Source of the DNA: Sulfurisphaera tokodaii str. 7
Lineage (GTDB): Archaea; Thermoproteota; Thermoprotei_A; Sulfolobales; Sulfolobaceae
NCBI RefSeq assembly: GCF_000011205.1
Contig: NC_003106.2
Coordinates: forward strand, 2,246,001 to 2,310,000
Direction: 5' to 3'
DNA: 64,000 nt
Numbering within the stretch: position 1 is the first letter of the stretch; each line of letters starts with the position of its first letter. The position numbers and the translations under genes were made by a program. The notes beneath the pieces were generated by a model. The model was given only the letters and a program-made list of their open reading frames with translations. It was not told where the DNA came from and ran no database searches. Positions 10,415 through 19,728 of this stretch are shown piece by piece.

Positions 10415-10434
10415 GTAATACCCATTGGTATTAC
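10415..10434. promoter_or_regulatory. Perfect 8-bp palindrome before nurA promoter
   Basis: GTAATACC, four spacer bases, then GGTATTAC. It ends immediately before the TATA-like ATATTTAAATA at about 10438-10448. The position is right for an operator. It could instead be an RNA hairpin ending the upstream flavoprotein transcript, but no T-run directly follows. Confidence 0.45.
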
Positions 10435-10474
10435 GCCATATTTAAATATTTCTCTCGATATTTTTATATGAAAG

Positions 10475-11575
10475 ATGACTGAAAATAAGGGATTATTTGT
10501 ATTACTTGATGAGATTATTCAAAAATATGTTAAAGATTATTTTACTGTTATAGTTAAAAATGATGAAAACCAAGAGAAAGACAAAGCTATCTTAGGTGTA
10601 AAAGAAAAAGAAATTGTTACGGAAATCGATGTAATAAGAAGGGAAAATGAGGTTATTTATGCAGTTGATGGAAGTAGTCGAAGTCTAATATCAGCTGGCG
10701 GAATAATTTCTATAAATACTCTGGCAATATCTTCATCAACCTATCCCATAATAGGAGTTTATCCTTCCCTTTTCGGATTGCCTTCTTTACCTATAAAAAA
10801 GCCCTTTATAGGACTAGCTTCTTCTAACCCTATAAAGGGTAAAATAGAGCCATTCTTGTATTCTTCTAATTCTTTTTTTACTTCAGTTTCTCTCACCGGT
10901 GAACCATTTTTATCTATTCAGGAACCAGAAAGAATAGAAACAGAACTGAGAAGTATTCTTGAGACAGAAGGACTTAAAATTACTAAGGATAAAGGATTAA
11001 CAGTAATAGATGGTCCTTTATTTCCTTCACATATTTACTTGCCAGAAAAAGTAAGAGAGTATATAGTCAAGGAGAGAATAAAAGTTTTAGATGAAAAATA
11101 TGTGGGAATAGTAAAAAGGCTTGACAAATCTAATCTCTTAGTTAATACTCTAAAAGATAGTGAGGAGTTTATATCCAGATATAAAATAAACCCTAGGAGT
11201 TTTTTATCTGATGAAGCTTTTCTATTTCAGTTGGTTAGGTTCAATTATAATCCTCCTTATCCAATTATATCAGTAGGTCCACTTATAAGGGAAATTGATA
11301 AAATAAGATACTATGTAAATTATTTAGTTATCCCATATCATAAATATTTACCTAAATTTTCTATATTAAGAATAGAGTCGTTAAATAAAAACGCACCAGC
11401 TATTGTTGCCTCTTTACCATTTTCCAATGATGGAATTCCTAAAATACTATCTATAGCAGATAAAACTGCTAAAGAGCTTTCTAGTGGTATAATAAAATAT
11501 ATTCTATATTCTATTGATAGAATAGGGCTCCAAGAAAGTTTTAAGAATAAGTTTGAGGTGTACGATCTTGTCTGA
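10475..11575 (+). CDS. nurA: NurA-family 5'-3' nuclease
   Basis: 366 residues. NurA pairs with the HerA translocase to resect DNA ends. Seen: AVDGSSRS with Asp65 as first metal ligand, VIDGPLFP with an Asp near 179, and a C-terminal IPYHKYLPKF with the conserved His near 289. The RNase H-like core is therefore complete. It is followed at once by herA but, unlike the main Sulfolobus repair locus, not by rad50/mre11. It may be a second NurA. A palindrome and TATA box precede it. Confidence 0.88.
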   Translation: MTENKGLFVLLDEIIQKYVKDYFTVIVKNDENQEKDKAILGVKEKEIVTEIDVIRRENEVIYAVDGSSRSLISAGGIISINTLAISSSTYPIIGVYPSLFGLPSLPIKKPFIGLASSNPIKGKIEPFLYSSNSFFTSVSLTGEPFLSIQEPERIETELRSILETEGLKITKDKGLTVIDGPLFPSHIYLPEKVREYIVKERIKVLDEKYVGIVKRLDKSNLLVNTLKDSEEFISRYKINPRSFLSDEAFLFQLVRFNYNPPYPIISVGPLIREIDKIRYYVNYLVIPYHKYLPKFSILRIESLNKNAPAIVASLPFSNDGIPKILSIADKTAKELSSGIIKYILYSIDRIGLQESFKNKFEVYDLV

Positions 11576-13385
11576 GGACTTTATATCTTCTGTAAAAGAT
11601 AGGATGGAAAAAGCTAAAGCTTTAGCTATAACGCTAGGAACTATCATAGGTAGAGTAGCAAAATACATTCCAAATAGAATTGATGAGGAAAATAATATTG
11701 TAAATGTAATCCTAGATGCTCAGACATACTATAAGTATCCGTTTCTAGGAAGAATAGGAATTCTTTTAGGAGCTATTGACATTAAAACCCTTTATTTTAT
11801 TCTTTTGAGAGTAGTTGGTTATGAGCGAAGTGACGTATCATCATTATTATTTTCAGATTCGCCCTTACTCTCAGTAAATGAGACAAATGATGAAGAACCA
11901 GGTTCATTAGTATCGAATGTTGTAATTAAGTGTGAAATGCTGACTAAAATAAACGTTCTTGAATCTACAGAACCAGAAGCAGCAGATATAATAATTGAAC
12001 CACAATCGCCTGTGATTTTACCTAACCCAGATATAATAGAAAGAGCTTTAGATACTAATAGGGGTCTTCTTAGGCTAGGCTTTCTTGATTCTCCAGAAAA
12101 TAAAATCAAAGTTAGTATTAGCCTGGATGATCTCAATTACCATATGTTGATTTTAGGTACCACTGGTGCTGGAAAAACATCCTTTGTAAAGGATCTAATA
12201 GCTGGAATATATAAAGTCGCGGAGGACACAAAAGTTTTTGTATTTGATGCAACTGGTGATTATTATCATATCTTTTTACCTCCAGATAAGAGTAATAAGT
12301 TAGTAAATGAAAGTCTTTCTATGTTTGAGAATCTGTATTCTAAAATTAATGGTATAAAATTGGGGATCATATATCCTGTTTCTAAGAAATGGTTAAAGAA
12401 ATATACAGATGGAAAAAAGGATTTATTATCTATAACTTCTTCATACTATAAGCTGTATGTAGAGCCAATTATAAATTATCTTAAAAGGAAAGGCTTTAAC
12501 TTTTATACATCCGTTAATCCTGGAAGTATTGTTATTAGTAATAGTGAATGGAAAGCAGAAACTTATATCTTCCCTTTTTATTTTAGATTTAACGATGTAA
12601 AGAAATTGATACATAGATTAAATCCATATTTTTCTGAGCAAGCAACTCAATTTCTCAAGATATTGATAAAGAAAAAAGGGAGTGAATTCAACTCTCTAGA
12701 TGATTTAATAGAAGCTATGAACACTGATGATATAGAGAAGCTTAGTATACATAAAAGTACAAAGGAAAACATTATACGAGGTTTATATTTATTAAAAGAA
12801 ACTGGATTATTTGATGTAGGCGTGAAAAAAGAGCCCCTGAAGAAAATATTATATGATTCTAATAAGCTATTGGTTCTAGATTTATATAATAGTGAGTTAG
12901 ATGATTTTTCCCAGAAAATAATATCATATTATTTTCTAGATAAGATATTTGAACTAAGAGAGCTTGACATGAAGAAGGGCAATCTTAAGGATAGACTAGT
13001 TCTTATTATTGATGAGGCTCATAAATTTTTCCCATCAGGTAAGGGTAGTGAAGAGGATGCAAACTATGTTAAAAGAGTAGCGGGAAAAATATCAACAATG
13101 ATGAGACTTGGAAGAAGGAGAAGAGTGGGTTTTATTTTCTCTACACATAATCCCAATGATCTTTCTGATATAATTGTACAGTTAGCAAATACTAAGGTAA
13201 TTTTTAGAATTAAGCCTGAGGTAGCTGAAAATTTAGGATTATCAAGAAGTGATGCGAAAATTTTAAGCTGGGAAAAAAATGGTGTTGCATATTTATTATC
13301 TCCATGGTTAAGAGAGGGAAAAATTAAAATAAGAGTTCCAGTACCACCTCCATTAGGGCATTACGATTTATCTAAGGCTGGTTGA
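11568..13385 (+). CDS. herA: HerA-family hexameric DNA translocase/helicase
   Basis: About 606 residues if started at the TTG at 11568, which lies 7 bases after a GAGGTG Shine-Dalgarno motif and overlaps nurA by 8 bases. The open frame extends to a TTG at 11553. The N-terminal HAS-barrel-like region is followed by Walker A LGTTGAGKTS (about 195-204), Walker B LIIDEAHKF (about 478-486) and an arginine-rich RLGRRRRVG segment. The ring translocase drives NurA. It is about 100 residues longer than the canonical Sulfolobus HerA (about 500), with extra sequence between Walker A and B. Confidence 0.9.
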   Translation: MSEDFISSVKDRMEKAKALAITLGTIIGRVAKYIPNRIDEENNIVNVILDAQTYYKYPFLGRIGILLGAIDIKTLYFILLRVVGYERSDVSSLLFSDSPLLSVNETNDEEPGSLVSNVVIKCEMLTKINVLESTEPEAADIIIEPQSPVILPNPDIIERALDTNRGLLRLGFLDSPENKIKVSISLDDLNYHMLILGTTGAGKTSFVKDLIAGIYKVAEDTKVFVFDATGDYYHIFLPPDKSNKLVNESLSMFENLYSKINGIKLGIIYPVSKKWLKKYTDGKKDLLSITSSYYKLYVEPIINYLKRKGFNFYTSVNPGSIVISNSEWKAETYIFPFYFRFNDVKKLIHRLNPYFSEQATQFLKILIKKKGSEFNSLDDLIEAMNTDDIEKLSIHKSTKENIIRGLYLLKETGLFDVGVKKEPLKKILYDSNKLLVLDLYNSELDDFSQKIISYYFLDKIFELRELDMKKGNLKDRLVLIIDEAHKFFPSGKGSEEDANYVKRVAGKISTMMRLGRRRRVGFIFSTHNPNDLSDIIVQLANTKVIFRIKPEVAENLGLSRSDAKILSWEKNGVAYLLSPWLREGKIKIRVPVPPPLGHYDLSKAG

Positions 13386-13386
13386 G

Positions 13387-13779
13387 ATGAGTGAATTAGA
13401 AGTTTCGTTAAGAAAAATGAAAAGTAAAGGAGATAAAGAAAGTGTTTTACAGTTCTTAAGGGAGATAATGAAATTAATTCCTCCTTCAGATGATTTTGGT
13501 ATCTCCCTATCAAAAAAAGGAGTTCATGAATATGTTCTAGATAGGAATGGGGTTGTAGTTATTTCATTGTCAGAAGATGAATTTTTACCTTTTTTCTCAG
13601 CTAATCATAAAAGAATAGAGCTAGATAAAATACCCGATGATGTATTGAGAGATATAAAAGTTAACTGGAAAAATATACTAGATCAATTGAGAGATTACGC
13701 ATTAGAGTACTCTAAATTAGATAAAAAATATTTAAAAGTAGCTGACGAAATAAATGGTGTCTTATTTGAGAATCTCTAA
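13387..13779 (+). CDS. Unknown protein downstream of herA
   Basis: 130 residues. No recognised motif. A predicted N-terminal helix (about 1-30) is followed by a short beta region (VLDRNGVVVISLSEDEF) and a C-terminal helical half rich in Asp/Lys. It starts one base after the herA stop and its 3' end overlaps the thioesterase start by 26 bases, so it belongs to the nurA-herA transcript. A role as an accessory to the HerA-NurA machine is inferred from position only. Confidence 0.6.
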   Translation: MSELEVSLRKMKSKGDKESVLQFLREIMKLIPPSDDFGISLSKKGVHEYVLDRNGVVVISLSEDEFLPFFSANHKRIELDKIPDDVLRDIKVNWKNILDQLRDYALEYSKLDKKYLKVADEINGVLFENL

Positions 13780-14695
13780 TACGAGAGTAATAACAAAAAG
13801 ACTCATTCATTATGAAAATACTAATTTCTTAGGCAGATTACACGGTGGAGATATGTTAAATTTTCTTGTAGATACTGGAATGATTTCAGCAATGAAAGTG
13901 GCTAGAGGTTTAGCTGTAATAGCTTCAATTGACGATGTTATATTTAAAAAACCCATAATGTTAGGTGATATAATAGATATAGAGGCTGAAGTGGATTACG
14001 TAGGCAATACTTCAATGGAAGTATCTATGAGGGCTATTAAGGGAGATGAAGTGTTAGTAGAAGCTTTTGCTACATATGTTAAAGTTGATGAATTTCTAAG
14101 ACCAACTATTGTAGAGAATAAAGTTTATGCAGAAAGTAATGAAGAGTTAGAAAGGTATAATAAAGCGTTAAAAAGAAGGCAAGAAAGGGCAGAAAATATT
14201 AAGGATAGAATAAGAAAGAGATATGATACTTCAGATCCTACATATGGATTAAGATATAGAACTGAGTCAACGTATATTGTAACTCCAGATATGACTTATG
14301 ACGGAAGAATAATTTCAGCTGGAAAATTGCTTAAATTAATGGACGACATTGGTGGTGCATTATGCCTTAATTACATCTCAGAAGAAGGTGCAGTAGTTAC
14401 AGTCTCTATTAATAGTACTAGCTTTTATACTCCCATAAGGCTCTCAGATATCATTAAAATAAGAGCTGGAATTTCTTATGTAGGGAGTACTTCTTTTGAA
14501 GTGATACTAAATGTGATAAGATTAGATCCTAGAAATTTCGTAGAAGAACATGTAACTACAGCATATTTTAATTATGTAAGAATAGATAAATCTGGAAGGC
14601 CAACTAAAGTAAAAGAGTACACTCCGATAACAGAAAGAGAGAAGCAAGTATACCAAGAAGCAATAGAAAGGCGTAAAAAATTTCTTAAATCTTAA
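13754..14695 (+). CDS. Double-hotdog acyl-CoA thioesterase
   Basis: 313 residues made of two consecutive hotdog domains. Domain 1 has HYENTNFLGRLHGGDMLNFL (about 22-41), with the conserved GxxHGGD-like segment. Domain 2 begins near residue 175 with TPDMTYDGRIISAGKLLKLM, and both contain the YVGNTS / YVGSTS strand. This is the layout of cytosolic acyl-CoA hydrolases, which release CoA from fatty acyl-CoA. The ATG at 13754 is used; GTG at 13757 or TTG at 13766 are alternatives. Confidence 0.85.
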   Translation: MVSYLRISNTRVITKRLIHYENTNFLGRLHGGDMLNFLVDTGMISAMKVARGLAVIASIDDVIFKKPIMLGDIIDIEAEVDYVGNTSMEVSMRAIKGDEVLVEAFATYVKVDEFLRPTIVENKVYAESNEELERYNKALKRRQERAENIKDRIRKRYDTSDPTYGLRYRTESTYIVTPDMTYDGRIISAGKLLKLMDDIGGALCLNYISEEGAVVTVSINSTSFYTPIRLSDIIKIRAGISYVGSTSFEVILNVIRLDPRNFVEEHVTTAYFNYVRIDKSGRPTKVKEYTPITEREKQVYQEAIERRKKFLKS

Positions 14696-14772
14696 TTTCT
14701 AATGGTATATCTACTTTCATTAAGATTGTTATTTATAAATCAAAGAAAATTAGCTTTACTTAAGTTAAGTTA

Positions 14773-14782
14773 GATTTATACT
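14773..14782 (+). promoter_or_regulatory. TATA box of the MDR oxidoreductase gene
   Basis: GATTTATACT centred about 27 bases before the ATG at 14805. It supports that ATG as the leaderless start rather than the in-frame ATGs at 14796 or 14802. Confidence 0.5.
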
Positions 14783-14804
14783 AATATATACATAAATGAT
14801 TATG

Positions 14805-15794
14805 ATGAAAGCCTTAATTTTTGAGAAATCGGGAATTGAAAACCTAAAAATATCTGATGTAAAAGAACCAACTTTAGGTCCGCATGATGTTCTCGTAAAA
14901 GTAAAAATGGCTGGTGTTAATCCTATTGATTATTTTGTAGTTAATTTTATACCAGTAACTCCTATGCCTCATATCCCTGGTGCAGAGATATACGGAGAAG
15001 TCGCTAAAGTAGGGGATCACGTAAAAAGTGTAAATATCGGCGATAAAGTTGTTGTCTATAATAGAGTATTTGATGGAAAGTGTGATATGTGCTTACAAGG
15101 TATGGAACAGTTATGTAGAAATGGTGGAATAATTAGTATAATAACTAATGGAGGTTTTTCTGAATATTTTTCTGTTTCAGAACATAATCTTGTAAAAGTT
15201 GAAGGGATTAATGATGAGATAGCTGCAAGTTTACCAGTAGCCGCATTAACCGCTTATCATGCATTAAGCACTGTGCAAGTATTTGGTAAAACTGTAGTGG
15301 TTTTTGGTGCTAGTGGAAATACAGGACAATTTGCAGTTCAGTTTGCTAAAATGATGGGAGGATATGTTATTGCAGTAAGTAACAAAAACTGGGTTAAGGA
15401 ATTTGGTGCTGATGAAGTAGTTAGTTATGATAAAGTGGAGGAAAAAGTGAAAGAACTGACTAATGGAAGAATGGCAGATATAGTTATAAATTCGGTAGGC
15501 TCATCCGTTTGGGACAAAAGCCTATCAGTTCTAGGGTTAAATGGAAAGCTCTTGTTCTTTGGAGGTATAACGGGTAGTAATGTAAGTTTAGATTTAGGAG
15601 CAATTTATGGAAAACATGCTAGTCTAATAGGAACTACTGGAGGTAATAGAAAAGAGTTAGTAGAATTAGCCTCTATGGCTAAGAAATTGAAAGTAAAAGT
15701 ATGGAAAGTAAGAAAACTGGAAGATGGAAAAGAAGCTTTACAAGATTTATTTAATAAAAATAGAGATGGAAGAATATTAATAAAAATTGAATAA
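14805..15794 (+). CDS. Medium-chain dehydrogenase/reductase (zinc-type ADH-like)
   Basis: 329 residues. GroES-like N-domain, then a Rossmann NAD(P) motif GASGNTGQFAVQ near 165. The catalytic-zinc cysteine of true alcohol dehydrogenases is replaced (AGVNPIDYF), as in quinone-reductase-like members. The structural-zinc loop is partial, with CDMCLQGMEQLC giving three cysteines of the usual four. It is probably an NAD(P)H-dependent enone, quinone or enoyl-CoA-type reductase; the substrate is unresolved. It has its own TATA box, and a T-rich run follows. Confidence 0.8.
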   Translation: MKALIFEKSGIENLKISDVKEPTLGPHDVLVKVKMAGVNPIDYFVVNFIPVTPMPHIPGAEIYGEVAKVGDHVKSVNIGDKVVVYNRVFDGKCDMCLQGMEQLCRNGGIISIITNGGFSEYFSVSEHNLVKVEGINDEIAASLPVAALTAYHALSTVQVFGKTVVVFGASGNTGQFAVQFAKMMGGYVIAVSNKNWVKEFGADEVVSYDKVEEKVKELTNGRMADIVINSVGSSVWDKSLSVLGLNGKLLFFGGITGSNVSLDLGAIYGKHASLIGTTGGNRKELVELASMAKKLKVKVWKVRKLEDGKEALQDLFNKNRDGRILIKIE

Positions 15795-15801
15795 AAATAA
15801 A

Positions 15802-15813
15802 TTTTTTGTTTTT
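15802..15813 (+). terminator. T-rich terminator-like run
   Basis: Two T runs (6 and 5) directly after the MDR gene, in the 26-base space before the convergent surface-protein gene. Confidence 0.4.
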
Positions 15814-15820
15814 ATTCTTA

Positions 15821-18166
15821 TTATTCCCAATAACCAATAGTAGAAGAGGTAGTAGTTGATGATGAAGTTGTTGTTGATGTTGTTGTCGAAGTAGAAGTTA
15901 TAGCAGGCATTGTTAGTATCCATGGTACTGGTCTAAAGAATGTTAAGTTCACTACTATTCCATTTCCGATTATTATTGGATCTTTAAATACATATCCACT
16001 TGATAACCAGGTCCACATAGTGGTTGATTGTGAATCTGATGTTATTACAACTGTTATCCACGGTTGTGTAGAGTATAATTTAGTAGTTACTTGCCCATTA
16101 ATTGCATAAGCAAAACCTAATATTGGGGTTTGCCCATTTGGTGCATTGGGTAGATTGTTTAATTGATAATAGATAATTGAGAAGTCATATGTCTTTAGTG
16201 TTGCATTAGATGTTGTGTTTACTATATATGACCCAGGTTTAATTATAGTTATAATGTTTCCTGCGAATACTACTCCTCCTTCAGTTCCATTTATCTGATA
16301 AGTATATGCAACTACAGGATTCATACCGTATACTGGGCTTACTGATACACTTGCTGGCATGGGTGGTTGACCTACTGGTGTTTGCGAGGCTTCAAATATC
16401 CATATTACTGGTTTAAAGAATTGTATGTTTGCAATTACTCCGTCTCCATATATCCAGTGGTCAGCAAATTTGTAGCTTCCACCAATATACACTGTTCCAT
16501 TAAATGTACCTCCAAACCATGTCCATGAGGTCCATGTATCAGTTGCTCCTAAGACTATAGTAATGGCAGGTGATGGAGACTTTGTGGCAGTAACTAACTC
16601 CCACGCTGGTGTAATTTGTCCATTAATTGCAAATGCAAAAGCGTATAATGGTGTGTAAGACGTGTTAGGCGGTGCATATACTCCTTCCATACTAAATGTT
16701 ATTACAGAGAAATTGTACAATGATAATGTCTGATTCGTCATTGCATTGTAAGCATAAGTACCAGGCTGTATTGTAACAATTATATTACCATCAGCTATTA
16801 CAGCACCTTTTGTTGCATTAACTGTTACAGTGCTTTCACTATTTACTATAAAGGTTGCTGGTCCTAATGGATAATAAATTGTATCTGAAGCTATTGGGAC
16901 CATTTGTACATTCCATACTTGCTTAACTATTTGCCACATGCTACTAGTTGAGTTATATACGAAGTAAGTAGTTACTATTGCATGCATATCATAGATTGCT
17001 GGGAATCCAGGTTGACCTTGATTTACAAATCCAAATATAACCGTATCATTAACTGTTAATGTAGCATTAGCTCCAGATGGCGACAAATTAATTTGAACTG
17101 TAGGTGGTACCGCTGTTCCATTTGGTAATAGATTCTGTAAGTATTCTAGTACAAATATAAAGTAGCTATCCCATGTACTAAAGAAGTTTTCTATATTTGA
17201 TAATCCTTGATATGTTCCAGCCTTTAATCCTGGTGGTAAAGTACCATTAATTATGAGCGTTGCTGAGGGTGAGAAGTATGTTGCTATAACGTTTGGTGGA
17301 AATTCTGCACCTAGAGCGTTTATCTCATATAAGTATTCTTCTAATACTTGGTTAGATTGCAACATATGTTGTGATGGGTAGCCTGCTATTACTGTTGATG
17401 GCGGGACTTCATTTCCTTTCCACATTAGGCTTGTAATATATGGAACTCCATGTATGTATTGTACTATTATTGTATTAGATGCATTGAACACTTGTAGATA
17501 TACGGGATCATTAGTTGGCGCTACAAAATACTGTACTACATCAGTTATTTCGTATGTATTATTACCTAATGCTGTAACTGTAGGTAATGCAGTGGTATAG
17601 AAGTATACAGTTTCATATGTAGAGAAGAAGTCAGATAACCAAGTAGAGTTAAATGATGAAAGTGAATAGGTTCCAGGGAATGGTACACCCTGTATTGTTG
17701 CTGTAAAGTTTGGTGCTAAGAATGGAGTAACATCATTTGGATTCTCGATTGCGATACCATCATAAAACAGCATTACAACATCTAATGCTGCACCTTCTTT
17801 TCCAGAAGTTGTTTTAGCTGCTTGTAATTGAGCTTCTAACTCACTTATGTTGTGTTCAGCTTCCATATATAGAGTTTGGTACATGCTAAGCAAAGATTCG
17901 TTTCCTTTCAAGTATGTTAAAAGTGTATTATACATTGCTTCTAGTGCAGTATAGTTCTTAGATAATTGGGAATATTTTGATTGTAGTGACATGTATTGAT
18001 TACTGAGGTTCATATAACTAGAGGAAAGTGAAGATAGCGAAGAATATGATGATTGAAGTGCTGAGTATTTCCCAGATATAGTTGAATATTCATAAAAACC
18101 TATTGCTGCAACTATAAGTAGTATTACAACTACTACAGCAAATATTATGTTTGAAATTCCCTTCAT
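15821..18166 (-). CDS. Large surface protein: pilin-type signal, heptad stalk, repeated beta domains
   Basis: 781 residues. N-terminus MKG-ISNIIF followed by a hydrophobic helix (about 4-24) fits a class III (type IV pilin) signal cleaved by PibD after Gly3. Residues about 34-118 form a coiled-coil stalk with YxxLxxx heptads (Tyr51, 58, 65, 72, 79). Two NTF2/SnoaL-like domains seem to follow (about 125-260 and 270-420), then two copies of a beta domain (about 450-600 and 615-755), each with an AxxINGQxT segment and FF/FRPV(I/P)WI. A Ser/Thr-rich tail (about 757-776) precedes IGYWE. Domain names beyond the repeats are inferred. Confidence 0.75.
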   Translation of the reverse strand: MKGISNIIFAVVVVILLIVAAIGFYEYSTISGKYSALQSSYSSLSSLSSSYMNLSNQYMSLQSKYSQLSKNYTALEAMYNTLLTYLKGNESLLSMYQTLYMEAEHNISELEAQLQAAKTTSGKEGAALDVVMLFYDGIAIENPNDVTPFLAPNFTATIQGVPFPGTYSLSSFNSTWLSDFFSTYETVYFYTTALPTVTALGNNTYEITDVVQYFVAPTNDPVYLQVFNASNTIIVQYIHGVPYITSLMWKGNEVPPSTVIAGYPSQHMLQSNQVLEEYLYEINALGAEFPPNVIATYFSPSATLIINGTLPPGLKAGTYQGLSNIENFFSTWDSYFIFVLEYLQNLLPNGTAVPPTVQINLSPSGANATLTVNDTVIFGFVNQGQPGFPAIYDMHAIVTTYFVYNSTSSMWQIVKQVWNVQMVPIASDTIYYPLGPATFIVNSESTVTVNATKGAVIADGNIIVTIQPGTYAYNAMTNQTLSLYNFSVITFSMEGVYAPPNTSYTPLYAFAFAINGQITPAWELVTATKSPSPAITIVLGATDTWTSWTWFGGTFNGTVYIGGSYKFADHWIYGDGVIANIQFFKPVIWIFEASQTPVGQPPMPASVSVSPVYGMNPVVAYTYQINGTEGGVVFAGNIITIIKPGSYIVNTTSNATLKTYDFSIIYYQLNNLPNAPNGQTPILGFAYAINGQVTTKLYSTQPWITVVITSDSQSTTMWTWLSSGYVFKDPIIIGNGIVVNLTFFRPVPWILTMPAITSTSTTTSTTTSSSTTTSSTIGYWE

Positions 18167-18525
18167 TTTAGGTCAAAATTACATCATATTTTACTATTTT
18201 TAAACTTTTACCCAAAATTACAGTGTATGCGATGTTAACGCCTAGTTGTGAATTTGATAAGTCATGGCATCTATATTAGAAAATACATGGATTAAATAAG
18301 ATATCGAGTATTCTGAAGATTTAGGGATTTAATAAATAGTATAGTGCGATTGATATGCACTATCTTACTAGATAATTTATGTTAAACTATGGCTTTTTTA
18401 CACAAAGTTATTAGAAGGAATATAAGTGGACATGATGCCGTCATTTATATACTTATATGGCGTTATCTCGTTTTTGTTAAAATATAAATAAAAATTTCCA
18501 AAAGTATTAAAAGCTAATAACTATT
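18167..18525. other. Intergenic region with promoter and one hairpin
   Basis: 359 bases without a convincing gene. Near 18195-18206 the minus strand reads GTTTAAAAATA, a TATA-like element about 30 bases upstream of the surface-protein start. Around 18341-18363 lies a perfect 7-bp inverted repeat. The rest is AT-rich, including the 3' flank of the MFS gene. Confidence 0.5.
18341..18363. repeat. Inverted repeat ATAGTGC / GCACTAT
   Basis: Perfect 7-bp arms with a 9-base spacer, about 175 bases upstream of the surface-protein start. Operator or hairpin; function unknown. Confidence 0.4.
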
Positions 18526-19632
18526 CTAGATTTTTATATTCAATCTCTTATTTAAGAAGTCTAGCCATAAGAAAAAGGATAAGGAGAAGCCAAAGAACGC
18601 CATGAAGTAAGCTTGTGAAATATTGTTATTTGAAACTAATGTAGTTAATGCACTACCTCCAGCTGAGGCGAAGCTTTCACCAGCGTTAAAAATGCCTAGA
18701 ATTGCTCCTCTATTTTTCTGAAGATTTTTAAATATAAGTGAGAAGAAGGACGTGCTGTATAGAGGATATAGTGAGCCAAAGGTTATAAAAGGTATAAATA
18801 TAGAATCTGAAATATTAATTTTTAAAAATGTTATTAGGCCCATAAATATCATTATAATACCTCTTAAACTCATAACTAGAAAACTGTAGTAGATTTCATT
18901 TCCTTTTATAATTTTTATTGACTTGTTATACATAAATTCATTAATTATATATAGAAATGTATAACTTAAGAAATAGATATATTTAGGGATTCTAAACAAG
19001 GTGAGTGTAGGTATATATGTTACATAAAATATCTCAGCAGACAAATTAAACATAGAGAATGAAATCAAAGCCTCATACAGATCTCTTATTGCTTTACTTT
19101 TCTCTTTCTTGTCCTCTCTAATTTCACCCTTGTATCTTGGTACAAATATAATGTTAAGTACTAATGCAACTAGAAATAAAATAACTGTTATTCTAAAATC
19201 ATAAATTAATGCTCCTAGTAAACTTCCTATTATGTTTCCTGCTAAAGAGAGTTGTGAAAGCCTCACATTTCCTAATACAGTTTTTTCAGCTTCTAATTGT
19301 TCTAAAAGTAAGACAGAATATAATGGTCCATCAAGTGCGGAGAAAAAACCTAAAATTGTATACCCTATTACTCCTAAACTTGTTTTAAGTATTAAGTAAG
19401 ATATAATTATTCCAACGCTAGGTAATAATATGAAGAAGGAATACCTTTCTTTGCTTTTATCTATTATAACTCCCCAAATATAAGATCCGATACCATTAGC
19501 TATGTTATTTAGTGTTATACTTAGCCCTAATAGTACCATAGAGTGTGTATTCTGATATAGAGAAATAGGATAAAGCAATGATAACATTGTTAAACCTGCT
19601 ATAATAAATGTTTGTCCTACGAAATATCTCAC
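18526..19632 (-). CDS. Major facilitator superfamily transporter
   Basis: 368 residues with about ten to twelve hydrophobic helices and a central charged loop (YKGEIREDKKEKSK, about 168-182) between two halves. The loop after helix 2 reads GVIIDKSKERYS, the usual MFS GxxxDRxGR-type signature. Substrate unknown. Transcribed on its own, divergent from the ion transporter gene. Confidence 0.8.
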   Translation of the reverse strand: MRYFVGQTFIIAGLTMLSLLYPISLYQNTHSMVLLGLSITLNNIANGIGSYIWGVIIDKSKERYSFFILLPSVGIIISYLILKTSLGVIGYTILGFFSALDGPLYSVLLLEQLEAEKTVLGNVRLSQLSLAGNIIGSLLGALIYDFRITVILFLVALVLNIIFVPRYKGEIREDKKEKSKAIRDLYEALISFSMFNLSAEIFYVTYIPTLTLFRIPKYIYFLSYTFLYIINEFMYNKSIKIIKGNEIYYSFLVMSLRGIIMIFMGLITFLKINISDSIFIPFITFGSLYPLYSTSFFSLIFKNLQKNRGAILGIFNAGESFASAGGSALTTLVSNNNISQAYFMAFFGFSLSFFLWLDFLNKRLNIKI

Positions 19633-19728
19633 AAAAATTTAGCTTGTAAATAAGGGTTATAAGGGAAATTGCTCTTTAGCGTTTAAATTTTCAGATACTC
19701 TTTTTAGTCCTTCACAATTACTTAACTT

